In this document: positions 48,497 to 57,449 of the stretch, one piece after another
How the letters are laid out: the number at the start of each line of letters is the position of its first letter
Numbering within the stretch: the stretch's first letter is position 1
From: Candidatus Caldilinea saccharophila
Lineage (GTDB): Bacteria; Chloroflexota; Anaerolineae; Caldilineales; Caldilineaceae
Assembly (NCBI GenBank): GCA_016710365.1
Contig: JADJVW010000001.1
Location: forward strand, 1 to 64,000
Reading direction: 5' to 3'
DNA length: 64,000 nucleotides
Translations under genes and position numbers: made by a program
The notes under the pieces: model-generated
Seen by the model: the letters and a program-made list of their open reading frames with translations, nothing else
Told to the model about the DNA's origin: nothing
Databases searched by the model: none

Positions 48497-48898
48497 TTAC
48501 TCCTCCACCGGATCATCCGGGTGCTCGGCGTTCCACAGCGCCACGAGTGCGTCGGGGCTTTTGTGGCGGTGCTCGGCGTGGCTGAACTCGCCCAGGAACG
48601 CTTTGCCCGCGGGCCGGGCATGGCGCAGCAGCTTGCGGTCAAAGACCAGCCGCACCGTGAAAATCCCCGCCATATCCACGCTGGGCGTCAGCATCCCCAC
48701 CCCGGCCAGCCGCACGCTGCGCCCGGTGCGCAGCAGATAGAGCGCGGCGTCCCCGATCGCCAGCAGCGCGTGGGTCACGTCGGAGGGGCTGAGATTCTCG
48801 CGCTCGGCCACAAAGTGGGCAAGCTCCGTCGGCTCCACGATGGGGCCGCGCTGGATGCGGGTGCGGTAGGCGTTGAGGGCGGTGACGCGCTTGGCCAT
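48497..48898 (-). CDS. HU-like putative DNA-binding protein
   Basis: 133 residues. The layout resembles divergent HU/HIG-type domains: N-terminal helices (TELAHFVAERENLSPSDVTHALLAIGDAALYLL) followed by a beta arm with SVRLAGVGMLTPSVDMAGIFTVRLVFDRKL. The GxVDMxG...xRxxFD pattern is frequent in these proteins. The C-terminal 35 residues are acidic (PDALVALWNAEHPDDPVEE). GGAGAACA lies before the ATG at 48898. The call is tentative; a general hypothetical label is the fallback. Confidence 0.55.
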   Translation of the reverse strand: MAKRVTALNAYRTRIQRGPIVEPTELAHFVAERENLSPSDVTHALLAIGDAALYLLRTGRSVRLAGVGMLTPSVDMAGIFTVRLVFDRKLLRHARPAGKAFLGEFSHAEHRHKSPDALVALWNAEHPDDPVEE

Positions 48899-48943
48899 GA
48901 TTGTTCTCCTGCGGCTGCGTAAAACTTTTTTTCTAGTGAACTG

Positions 48944-49083
48944 TCAACTACCAAAGTTTGGGTAGAGCGATAGCAAGTGAACGCAGATAGGCGCAGATAA
49001 ATTCGGATAAGCGCAGATAAGAGCAAAGCCGCAAAGCATCTGCGTCTATCTGAGGCCATCGGCGTTTATCTGTGCTCCCTTCT
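48944..49083. repeat. dispersed intergenic repeat, copy 2 (partner at 17049-17181)
   Basis: Same orientation as copy 1 and about 85-90% alike by eye; it has a short insertion (GCCGCAAA) after AGAGCAAA. It begins with AACTGTCAA and ends near CTCCCTTCTA. Confidence 0.8.
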
Positions 49084-49532
49084 AATGAGCTTACCCAACG
49101 CTTCTTGATTGACAGCGCAATACTCCCTTCTTGGCGCTTTGACGCCTTCAGAAAGGAGCGGATCCAACGCGGACCGTCCCCAGTGTGCGCCGGAAATCCT
49201 GCAAAATTGCTGTGGAATTTGTCGGATTTCCGGCGGGATTCCTGGAAATTCAAGCGGAAATCTGCGTGCATCCTTGGCTGATCGCGCAGGGTTCGTGCTG
49301 GGTGCGCCTCACACCCCCCGTTGCCTCTTGCTCAGAAAGCTACCCCTCTCGCCACCCCGCGGCACGACAAAAGCCACCCAGGGTGGGCGGCTTCGACGCC
49401 TGCCTTGCAGGGTGCAACTCTCCGCTGGCGAGGAGCGCGTGGTAATGCCGATGCGCATGGCTCGCGGTCACTCTGGCGAAAAGCAGTGGGGGGTTTGGGG
49501 CTGTCACCCTCTTCCGAGGATGTGCCTTCCAA
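49084..49532. other. intergenic stretch left of the CRISPR array, no gene
   Basis: Open frames here run into the CRISPR repeats and lack coding character. It holds CCGGAAATCC/GGATTTCCGG-type inverted strings near 49190-49240. Nothing else is recognised. Confidence 0.6.
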
Positions 49533-49565
49533 CGGTGACAGTCACTTTGAAAGTGACTGTCACCG
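49533..49565. repeat. GTGACAGTCAC palindrome, left of the array
   Basis: Perfect 16-bp arms around a single G (CGGTGACAGTCACTTT and complement), ending 12 bp before the distal CRISPR repeat. A close relative lies at 54715-54747. Confidence 0.85.
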
Positions 49566-49577
49566 GATGTCACCGTT

Positions 49578-52500
49578 GTTTCAGTACCCCGAAGGGCATT
49601 CCTCATATTTCCCACATGACAAACTTGCCGTGATAGCACCGAAGACCTTGGTCCGGTTTCAGTACCCCGAAGGGCATTCCTCATATTTCCACCAGGACGT
49701 CGAAGTTCCAACCGGTCTCGCGTTGCACGTTTCAGTACCCCGAAGGGCATTCCTCATATTTCCACGTTATCGCTTGCCCGCAGGGGCAGGTGCCGACCGT
49801 CACGTTTCAGTACCCCGAAGGGCATTCCTCATATTTCCACGCGACGCCTACGATCCCCGCTGGAAAGCTGACGGACGTTTCAGTACCCCGAAGGGCATTC
49901 CTCATATTTCCACGTGGTGATGACAAGATGGCTACGATGACATTCGTATCCGGAGGTTTCAGTACCCCGAAGGGCATTCCTCATATTTCCACACAGATCG
50001 ATGGCCCGCAGGGAAACGTCTTGAGCCGTTTCAGTACCCCGAAGGGCATTCCTCATATTTCCACTGCGAGTGCGAGAAGTTCTGCTACTTGCCAATCATC
50101 GTTTCAGTACCCCGAAGGGCATTCCTCATATTTCCACGTATGGCGTCGCAGAGGCCGCTCAATGCGGCGACGTGTTTCAGTACCCCGAAGGGCATTCCTC
50201 ATATTTCCACCAATTATTCGACGACTGTCGGCAGCCAGATTGCATATGTTTCAGTACCCCGAAGGGCATTCCTCATATTTCCACCGATGCAATTGGTTGC
50301 ATCGGAACTGCTACTGAGCAGCAGTGGTTTCAGTACCCCGAAGGGCATTCCTCATATTTCCACTATGATGATCCCTGCCACCTGGGCGCCCGTACGGGCC
50401 GTTTCAGTACCCCGAAGGGCATTCCTCATATTTCCACCTACGCGTATACGCTGCACGCCGCTGAGGCGGGCACCTATTCGCTGGGTTTCAGTACCCCGAA
50501 GGGCATTCCTCATATTTCCACGGCCTGCTTTGCCGCATTTTTGATCATGGCGGTGGCCATGGGTTTCAGTACCCCGAAGGGCATTCCTCATATTTCCACG
50601 TAGAGTACGGTAAGCGAAGCGAACAGGTTATTTTTAATTGGTTTCAGTACCCCGAAGGGCATTCCTCATATTTCCACCGGAAATTGGAAGCGCGCAGTCG
50701 CGCGGGAGGGGATGTTCACGGTTTCAGTACCCCGAAGGGCATTCCTCATATTTCCACTTGAAGCAGACAAGCCACCGACAGGCCCAAAGGTTTCGTTTCA
50801 GTACCCCGAAGGGCATTCCTCATATTTCCACAGCTCTGGGAGAAGGGGCCGTAGCGTCCGAGTTCATCGTTTCAGTACCCCGAAGGGCATTCCTCATATT
50901 TCCACATTCTGGCGCAATGAAACGCAGGCCGTTGGTGGCCGTTGGACAGTTTCAGTACCCCGAAGGGCATTCCTCATATTTCCACAAAGGAGAGATTGTG
51001 AAAAGAATTTCCGGGGCCGCCGTGGGTTTCAGTACCCCGAAGGGCATTCCTCATATTTCCACCGTGCCGTGGTCGAATGGGATTGACTACGACCAGTAGG
51101 AACAGTTTCAGTACCCCGAAGGGCATTCCTCATATTTCCACGTGGCCGCGGTTTTGTTCTTTGCGGCCATGGTGGCCGCGTTTCAGTACCCCGAAGGGCA
51201 TTCCTCATATTTCCACCAAGTCAGTGCATCCCAAATCACGGTATCGACCAACGTTTCAGTACCCCGAAGGGCATTCCTCATATTTCCACGCAATCGGGTT
51301 CTGGCAGAGGTGACGACCGACGACAATGGGTTTCAGTACCCCGAAGGGCATTCCTCATATTTCCACCCGTGTCAAGCCCTGGCGAAAGGAGCCAAAACTA
51401 TGTTTCTGTTAGTTTCAGTACCCCGAAGGGCATTCCTCATATTTCCACACTGGCGCTTTTGGTCAGTATGATTGCCGGAATTGCGCCGGCGAAAAGTTTC
51501 AGTACCCCGAAGGGCATTCCTCATATTTCCACACCGTCCGCATCGCCGACTTTGCCTCCTACCTTGGCCTTAGTTTCAGTACCCCGAAGGGCATTCCTCA
51601 TATTTCCACGGATCGGTCAGGAGGGCGTCAAGTTTCAGCTCGATCGTTTCAGTACCCCGAAGGGCATTCCTCATATTTCCACAACACGGCTGCCATCAGC
51701 CAGACCGCCGTCATTTCGAACTGTTTCAGTACCCCGAAGGGCATTCCTCATATTTCCACTCAATTTGGGGGTTCGCCTCCGGCAGCTTCGCAGCTGTTTC
51801 AGTACCCCGAAGGGCATTCCTCATATTTCCACGAACCATGGTGATTCCCAATGGGACAGTCGGTCGGATGTTTCAGTACCCTGAAGGGCATTCCTCATAT
51901 TTCCACCCTTCAACAAGGGGCTGTACGTCGACCGTGTCGTTGTGTTTCAGTACCCCGAAGGGCATTCCTCATATTTCCACCAGATCGTCAATTTCTCCAA
52001 GTTTGCCGTCGACAAAGGGTTTCAGTACCCCGAAGGGCATTCCTCATATTTCCACCAAAAGGCATGTGCACAAGAGTCGCCTCTGGTCATCAGTTTCAGT
52101 ACCCCGAAGGGCATTCCTCATATTTCCACTGGACGGCGGCAACATTCGCACGGCCACGAAGGCCGGTTTCAGTACCCCGAAGGGCATTCCTCATATTTCC
52201 ACCCAGTGCCGCCGACTGCTACTCCGACCGAGAAGCCAGGTTTCAGTACCCCGAAGGGCATTCCTCATATTTCCACTTAAGGATACCCAAGCGTTGCAGC
52301 AGAACGTTGTTGTGGTTTCAGTACCCCGAAGGGCATTCCTCATATTTCCACGCAGTGTGGTCGTTGGATTAACGGCGTATGGTATCGTTTCAGTACCCCG
52401 AAGGGCATTCCTCATATTTCCACTCCTGTGAAGTCGACCATGGCGGCACAATCCACGGCATATGTTTCAGTACCCCGAAGGGCATTCCTCATATTTCCAC

Positions 52501-53041
52501 GAGAAGTTTGTCGTTAATCGCTGTGTGGCTCCTGAGGTTTCAGTACCCCGAAGGGCATTCCTCATATTTCCACAGTGGTCATTGGAATTACCCGGACAAG
52601 TTTCGGGTAACCAGTTTCAGTACCCCGAAGGGCATTCCTCATATTTCCACGCAAGGTCGTGGATGCGACTGGTCAGTTGGTGGGCGCAGATGCCTGTTTC
52701 AGTACCCCGAAGGGCATTCCTCATATTTCCACAATACGATTTATCTGCCGGCGATTAGTAACGTTAAAAGTTTCAGTACCCCGAAGGGCATTCCTCATAT
52801 TTCCACACGACGTGGTCGTGATGGCCGGTACGACGAAGGTTGTTTCAGTACCCCGAAGGGCATTCCTCATATTTCCACGAGTGCAAGCGCAGCAGCGGAC
52901 TATACCGCCCCGGTAATCCCCTTGATCGCGTTTCAGTACCCCGAAGGGCATTCCTCATATTTCCACGCTGCGGCAAGGTCTGCGGCAGATGCTGCGGCAG
53001 AGGCGTTTCAGTACCCCGAAGGGCATTCCTCATATTTCCAC
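49578..53041 (-). CRISPR. CRISPR array, 46 repeats of 37 bp, 45 spacers
   Basis: The plus-strand repeat begins GTTTCAGTACCCCGAAGGGC and ends CATATTTCCAC; read on the minus strand it ends GGGTACTGAAAC, giving an 8-nt 5' handle ACTGAAAC as in type III and type I crRNAs. Spacers are 35-51 nt. The 49578 repeat is imperfect (TTTCCCAC, one extra C), typical of the leader-distal end, and the repeat at 51870 has CCCT for CCCC. The other 44 read as identical. Both the handle and the degenerate end place the leader on the right, next to cas2, with leftward transcription. A palindrome inside the repeat (CCCCGAAGGGG-like) can form the short hairpin cut by Cas6. Confidence 0.98.
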
Positions 53042-53353
53042 TCCCCCTTTTTAGGGACAGCGGGTTTACAGGGCGCCGGCCCGGTTGGTCAGCCAGGGAG
53101 CACCGCTTCGCGCGGCCCGGCGGCCCAGGCGTTTTCCCTATTTTGCACCTTTTCGAGCGACGCCGCCGGCTGAAAAACACCCGGGTCGCTCGCAAATTCC
53201 ACCCCCTGTATTTGTCATAATGAATCGTCTCCACTGACCGGTTTGCTCAGTACGGCGTCGAATTGGGGCGCACTAGCGGCGCTTCCACACTGGCATCGGC
53301 GCCGGATCGAGCCAGCACCCGCCCTCGCACCCACAAAAGTCGCTCGTTTTTTA
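53042..53353 (-). promoter_or_regulatory. CRISPR leader region
   Basis: 312 bp between the last intact repeat and the cas2 stop, without a convincing gene. On the minus strand it runs from cas2 into the array. It contains an inverted repeat CGAGCGAC (53154-53161) / GTCGCTCG (53185-53192) that may be an adaptation or promoter element, and an AT-rich patch GGTGCAAAATAGGGAAAACG. It is GC-richer than most leaders. No certain promoter boxes. Confidence 0.6.
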
Positions 53354-53641
53354 TCAGACGACCCAGGCGTCGCCGTCGCCGCCCGTCTCGATCTCCCCAC
53401 GCGTCGTCTCGATGCGGCCCTGACACGCAGCACATAGCCGGTAGTAGCGCACATGATCGAGCCGGGGCTTGATGATGCGACCCACCGCACGCTGCATCTG
53501 CGCCAGCCGCCGGCCATCCACCACACACTCGAAGACACTGTACTGCACCGGCGTGCCATAGTTGCACAGCGCCGTGTGCAGCTTCGTGCGCCGCCGATCA
53601 TCGGGAATATCATAACACACCACAACAAATACCTGGCTCAT
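53354..53641 (-). CDS. cas2: CRISPR-associated endoribonuclease Cas2
   Basis: 95 residues. It begins MSQVFVVVCYDIPDDRRRTKLHTALCNYGTP: the ferredoxin-like strand with the conserved Asp (CYDIPDD) is intact. Next YSVFECVVDGRRLAQMQRAV and IIKPRLDHVRYYRLC. Structural partner of Cas1 in the spacer integrase. The start at 53641 follows from the family N-terminus; a longer frame to 53701 would overlap cas1. Lies 57 bp after cas1 and is the last gene before the leader. Confidence 0.95.
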   Translation of the reverse strand: MSQVFVVVCYDIPDDRRRTKLHTALCNYGTPVQYSVFECVVDGRRLAQMQRAVGRIIKPRLDHVRYYRLCAACQGRIETTRGEIETGGDGDAWVV

Positions 53642-53697
53642 GGGTAGAAACCCCTTTACTTTGCCGCCTGGCAGCACGCGCCTCGCCTCCTGCATCC

Positions 53698-54690
53698 TCA
53701 CCGCGTCCGATAGGGTGTATACGCTGCCGCGTCGCCTTCAATCACTTTGCGCACCTGGCGCGCCTGCACCTCGAAGAGCTTCTGATAGCTCAGCCGCCGC
53801 CCGGCCGGCGCATAGAGCACTTCGGTGTTGAGCCGTGCCGTGTAGGCGGCAAAGAAGGTGCGCTGCGCCGCCCGTTTCAAATAGACGCCCCCTTCCGGCC
53901 CCGGCTCGAAATCCTTCACCTGCAGGCGGCGCCGGTTGACCAGGTTGAGCAGCACCGAATCGACGATCACGCTGCGAAATTCTTCCACCAGGTCGAGCGC
54001 CAACGCGGGTCGCCCATATTTGTCGCTGTGGAAGAAGCCGTCATAGGGGTCGAGACCCACCACTTCGCACGCGGCCATCAGGTTTTGCGTCAGCAGCGTA
54101 TAGCCCAGGCTCAACAGCGCATTGACCGGATCGCCCGGCGGTCGCCGCGTGCGTTTGGTGAAATCAAAGCCTGCGCGCAGCGCCGCCCGCAAAACGGCGA
54201 AATAGTTGCGTGCGCCGTCGCCTTCCACCCCGCGCAAACCAGCCAGATCGGGGATGGTCTCCACCCGATCGATGGCGTGATCCAACCGTTCCAGCAACAC
54301 GGCATCGACGCGGTGGGTGCGGGCAATCCGCCGCGCCAGCGTGCGCTGGTTGCGCAGCTTGCCGCCGACGATGGCGCGGCTCAGCGTGAGACAGAAGGCG
54401 CCATCCTGGGCGCGGTCATATTGTCGATGGCGCAGCGCAAGGTTCTTGCCCGCGCCGCTCTCCAACCGTCCGCGCAGCCGCCCACCCCGATCGAGCAGGG
54501 TTAGCCCCACGCCGGCGTCGAGCAGCGCGTGTAGCGCCGGTGTGGTGGCGCCGCAGTTGCCGACGAGCACCACGTGGTCGACGTGCAACAGCGGCACGGC
54601 CAGCAGCACCTTGTCTTCTTTGGCAACGACCAGACGACGATGCTCCTTTTCAATGCGTGCGCCCGCTTCAATCACATAGAGCGTAGCCAT
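53698..54690 (-). CDS. cas1: CRISPR-associated endonuclease Cas1
   Basis: 330 residues, the spacer integrase. N-terminal beta-domain MATLYVIEAGARIEKEHRRLVV. The metal-binding triad is visible: Glu in LRGVEGDGARNYF, His in DPYDGFFHSDKYGRPALALD, and Asp/Glu in LDLVEEFRS. The C-terminal helices (RLSYQKLFEVQARQVRKVIEG) are typical. It is preceded by a reverse-transcriptase gene with a GTGACAGTCAC hairpin between them. It is a stand-alone Cas1, not an RT-Cas1 fusion. Confidence 0.97.
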   Translation of the reverse strand: MATLYVIEAGARIEKEHRRLVVAKEDKVLLAVPLLHVDHVVLVGNCGATTPALHALLDAGVGLTLLDRGGRLRGRLESGAGKNLALRHRQYDRAQDGAFCLTLSRAIVGGKLRNQRTLARRIARTHRVDAVLLERLDHAIDRVETIPDLAGLRGVEGDGARNYFAVLRAALRAGFDFTKRTRRPPGDPVNALLSLGYTLLTQNLMAACEVVGLDPYDGFFHSDKYGRPALALDLVEEFRSVIVDSVLLNLVNRRRLQVKDFEPGPEGGVYLKRAAQRTFFAAYTARLNTEVLYAPAGRRLSYQKLFEVQARQVRKVIEGDAAAYTPYRTR

Positions 54691-54714
54691 ATTGCGCCTC
54701 GCTGCGAAACACTA

Positions 54715-54747
54715 AGGTGACTGTCACTTGCGAAGTGACAGTCACCT
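54715..54747. repeat. GTGACTGTCAC palindrome between RT and cas1
   Basis: Perfect arms AGGTGACTGTCACTT / AAGTGACAGTCACCT around GCG. Same family as 49533-49565, so the pair brackets the array plus cas2-cas1. It could also act as an mRNA hairpin; there is no T-tract. Confidence 0.85.
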
Positions 54748-54759
54748 GGAACGGCTGGA

Positions 54760-55663
54760 TCAGTACTCAAAAGAGAGGTGACGCCAGAGCCACGCAGGTG
54801 TGCGCTCGTCCAACGCCAGCGCGTGATCTTCCCACAGAAAGCGCACGCTCTCGCCCTCGAAGTGCACGCCCAGGAAGTCAAAGCCTTCGCTAAAGCTGGT
54901 GATGCGCGTCTTGGCCGGCTCCAGCCGCAGATGCAGCCGCGTCAGCGCCTGCGCCACCGCGTGCTGCGCCTGCTCCGCCTGCCGCGGGCCGGTGCAGCAG
55001 ACCACAAAGTCATCGGCGTAACGCACCAGCAGCCAGCGGCCGCGCGTCAGCGCACGGTCCAGCCGGTGCAGGTAGACGTTGCAGAGCAGCGGCGAGATCG
55101 GCATTCCCTGCGCCAGCCCGCGCGCGGGGTCCGCGGCGCTGCGGCCGCTGTGCAGCCAGAGATCGAGCAGCGCAATGGTGGGGGCGTCAAGCCCTTCCTC
55201 GCGCAGAAAAGCCGCGCAGCAGACGGTGGTCGATGCTGTCGAAACAGTCGTCGATATCGGCGTCGAGCAGCCAGGTGCGGCCCAGTTTGCGCAGCCGCAC
55301 AATGGCGGCCACCGCATCGCGCACGCCGCGCCGCGGCCGGTAGCCATAGCTGCACGGCAAAAAGCGGCGCTCCAGCATCGGCTCCAGCACGTTGAGCGCG
55401 GCGCGCTGCACGACGCGATCGCCGACGTTGGGGATGCGCAGCAGCCGCTGGCCGCCGTCGCGCTTGGGGATGGCAACGCGGCGCAGGCCGCCGGGCCGGT
55501 AGCGCCCGGCCTGCACCAGCGCCGCCAGCGTGCGCAGATGTTCTTCCCAGTTGCGTGCAAAGCGGGTGATGCTGACCGCGTCGGCGCCGGCCGCGCCGCG
55601 GTTGTCCGCGACTTTTTCCCACGCAAGGCACAGGTTGGGCCAGGACAAGATGGCGTCGAACAT
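54760..55663 (-). pseudogene. CRISPR-associated reverse transcriptase, one frameshift
   Basis: About 300 residues, related to group II intron RTs but without a maturase or endonuclease domain, as in RTs tied to type III adaptation. ATG at 55663 (MFDAILSWPNLCLAWEKVADN) has GGAG upstream. RT blocks: AIPKRDGGQRLLRIP, SYGYRPRRGVRDAVAAI, WLLDADIDDCFDSIDH (motif A), GLAQGMPISPLLCNVYLH (motif B), LLVRYADDFVVCC (YADD, motif C) and FDFLGVHFEG. The frame breaks in AAAA 55207-55210; three A gives RGFLREEGLDAP. Expected role: copying RNA to allow spacer acquisition from transcripts. Sequence error is likelier than loss. Confidence 0.88.
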
Positions 55664-55998
55664 CTCACTCCACTCCTTTGTGGTTGCCCACCTTCGCACC
55701 CAATGCCAAGGGAAAAGTTACGTCTGCGCTGACGGCAGGGGGAAAGTCATCCATCGATGGCACAGATTTCACAGATGACCAACCGCTGCTCGCCACCTTG
55801 GCATCTCCTACATCGACCAAGCCTCTCTGTGCGCAACCTGCGTCATCGGTGGATAGCGACGCCCGCTGGTTGAAACGCAGCGGCTGATCGACAAAGCTGC
55901 GTTGAAACGCACTGAACAGGTGATCGTCCCATCCATCCAACCGGCTTTTAGCCGAGTTTTTCCTACCAGACGCCGATTTCAATCGGCGGTCTTGGGCG
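55664..55998. other. intergenic stretch upstream of RT, with hairpin
   Basis: 335 bp without a gene. It contains a hairpin at 55966-55995 (GCCGATT-TC-AATCGGC core), four bases after the cas6 stop on the minus strand, which may end or process the cas6 transcript. It also has CACAGATTTCACAGATGACC repeat strings at 55760. RT probably has its own promoter here. Confidence 0.5.
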
Positions 55999-56814
55999 CT
56001 AGCGCTCTGCACGGCGCGCCTGTCCAAAGCCGGCGGTTGTCAGCGCGCCGACGCCGCTGTAGAAGGCAAAGTCGGCCAGCATCTGCATCACGCCCAGCCA
56101 GTAGCGGTCGCCGCCGATGGCGCGATAGGTGACGCGCCCCACCCCGCCGATGCGCTGCGACCCTGCTTTGAACGCCACCGACCGGCTTTCCAGCTTGTAC
56201 CGGCTGATCGCCACCATCTCTTCGCCAAAGCGCCGCACTTCGGGACTCAATGCGATCGGGCTGAACGCGTTCCAGCGGTCAACCAGGTTGCCAAAGACCA
56301 GGCTGGGCAACGGCAGCGGCACGTGCATCCCGCCCGACTTGAAGGTCGTCGGCGTATAGAAATCCAGCGTCACCTGACGATCAGGCCGCTCCATGCGTGC
56401 AAGCTGGGCCGCAGCCAGCGCCTCGTAGCTCGTGCGTCCGCTCCATGCATCTGCGGCCGGGTCACACTGTGCGCCCACCACCCGCAGCGTGCTGTCGGCG
56501 ACCGGCCAGGTTGTGGACGGTCGCGTCAGGATCGCCGTGGTCAGCGCGGCGGCAACCGGCTCCGTCAGCCCCGTCACGCGCAGCGCGCAGCCCTCGCCCG
56601 CCTGCAGCACGCGCCCCTCTGCACTGCTGCGCCCGCCCATGATGTCGGAACAGGTCAACGGCTTGGGGCCGTCGTCGGCGTGCAAGGCAGCAGCCAGCGC
56701 CGCGTCGACGCCGCCAATGTGCGCCAGGACGGCCGCATGCACGGCTCGCCCCGCGTGAAAAGGCAACAGCACCTCCTGCTCGGCAACCAGCCGCACGACA
56801 ATCGCGATCAACAT
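55999..56814 (-). CDS. cas6: CRISPR-associated endoribonuclease Cas6
   Basis: 271 residues. Cuts pre-crRNA within repeats. The start at 56814 (MLIAIVVRLVAEQEVLLPFHAGRAVHAAVL) matches the family, with likely catalytic His20 or His26. RAMP features: strand VTLDFYTPTTFKSGG, NLVDRWNAF and the C-terminal glycine-rich loop FYSGVGALTTAGFGQARR, the Cas6 hallmark. Its placement beside a 37-bp, hairpin-capable repeat fits a type III or I-associated Cas6. Upstream is csx15 with a hairpin between. Confidence 0.92.
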   Translation of the reverse strand: MLIAIVVRLVAEQEVLLPFHAGRAVHAAVLAHIGGVDAALAAALHADDGPKPLTCSDIMGGRSSAEGRVLQAGEGCALRVTGLTEPVAAALTTAILTRPSTTWPVADSTLRVVGAQCDPAADAWSGRTSYEALAAAQLARMERPDRQVTLDFYTPTTFKSGGMHVPLPLPSLVFGNLVDRWNAFSPIALSPEVRRFGEEMVAISRYKLESRSVAFKAGSQRIGGVGRVTYRAIGGDRYWLGVMQMLADFAFYSGVGALTTAGFGQARRAER

Positions 56815-56988
56815 TGATTGGCTCCGTTCGTCCAAATCTAGAAAGGTAGTACAGCCAGGCGCACCAAAGGCGACGGTCACAGTGACGGACAGCCATGTCA
56901 GGCGATTTGGCAAATCGCCCTACGAACCGCCGCCCTATTTGCTCCGCACGGTCCTAGTGGTGCGTCAAGTGTGAAATGTGGCGTATAC

Positions 56989-57017
56989 AAACCAGGTTTC
57001 TTGGAGAAACCTGGTTT
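56989..57017. terminator. hairpin terminator between csx15 and cas6
   Basis: 13-bp perfect stem (AAACCAGGTTTCT and complement), loop TGG, flanked on the left by A and on the right by TTT. It may reduce csx15-to-cas6 readthrough. Similar in sequence to the hairpin at 2224-2258. Confidence 0.65.
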
Positions 57018-57050
57018 GTGGGAAGCTATCACATCAAGCTTGACGTATCG

Positions 57051-57431
57051 CTAGCGCTGTCTGCGCGCGGCCTCGCGAATGCTTTGCAGATCAAGCAGCT
57101 CCGCCACCTCATAGCGCCGCGGCGCGCTGCCCGGCGCCGGCCGTGTGCGCACCACCAGCGGGAAATAGCCCATACGGCCGTGTAACTCCGCCAGCAGTAC
57201 AGCCGCGATAAAGTTGAGCGAGGGCAGGGCAACCATGATCGGCTCGCTCTGCCACTGTTGCGCAGTGAGATCAATGGTCTCCAGCAGCGCCGCGAGTTGT
57301 GGGCCAAAGGGCTGCTGCTCGTCGAACTGTGTGGGAATGTCGATCAGGCGGGCAATCGTCGTTTCGGTCAACGCCTCGATCTGGGCGTGCTGTGCGACGG
57401 TGACAGGGTGCGAGAAATTGAGCAGAATCAT
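57051..57431 (-). CDS. csx15: CRISPR-associated protein Csx15
   Basis: 126 residues. N-terminus MILLNFSHPVTVAQHAQIEAL, middle DIPTQFDEQQPFGPQLAALL, then MVALPSLNFIAAVLLAELHGRMGYFP and the C-terminal RYEVAELLDLQSIREAARRQR. This is the pattern I know for Csx15, a small protein found beside type III systems, mostly in Chloroflexota. Its role is not established; an association with nucleotide signalling has been suggested for type III accessory proteins generally. Lies 18 bp after the small membrane protein gene. Confidence 0.75.
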   Translation of the reverse strand: MILLNFSHPVTVAQHAQIEALTETTIARLIDIPTQFDEQQPFGPQLAALLETIDLTAQQWQSEPIMVALPSLNFIAAVLLAELHGRMGYFPLVVRTRPAPGSAPRRYEVAELLDLQSIREAARRQR

Positions 57432-57449
57432 GGTCCATCCATTCGCTGG

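Noticed and set aside
49109..49920. Open frames just left of the array
   Set aside because: They run into CRISPR repeats and change composition at the boundary; no domain or ribosome site supports them.
49790..53173. Several long open frames with recurring FQYPEGHSSYFH or VPRRAFLIFP units
   Set aside because: These are translations of the CRISPR repeat; the 37-bp unit stays open in three frames, so no repeat protein is implied.
54715..54747. Rho-independent terminator between RT and cas1
   Set aside because: The stem is perfect but no T-tract follows on either strand, so it is listed as a repeat.
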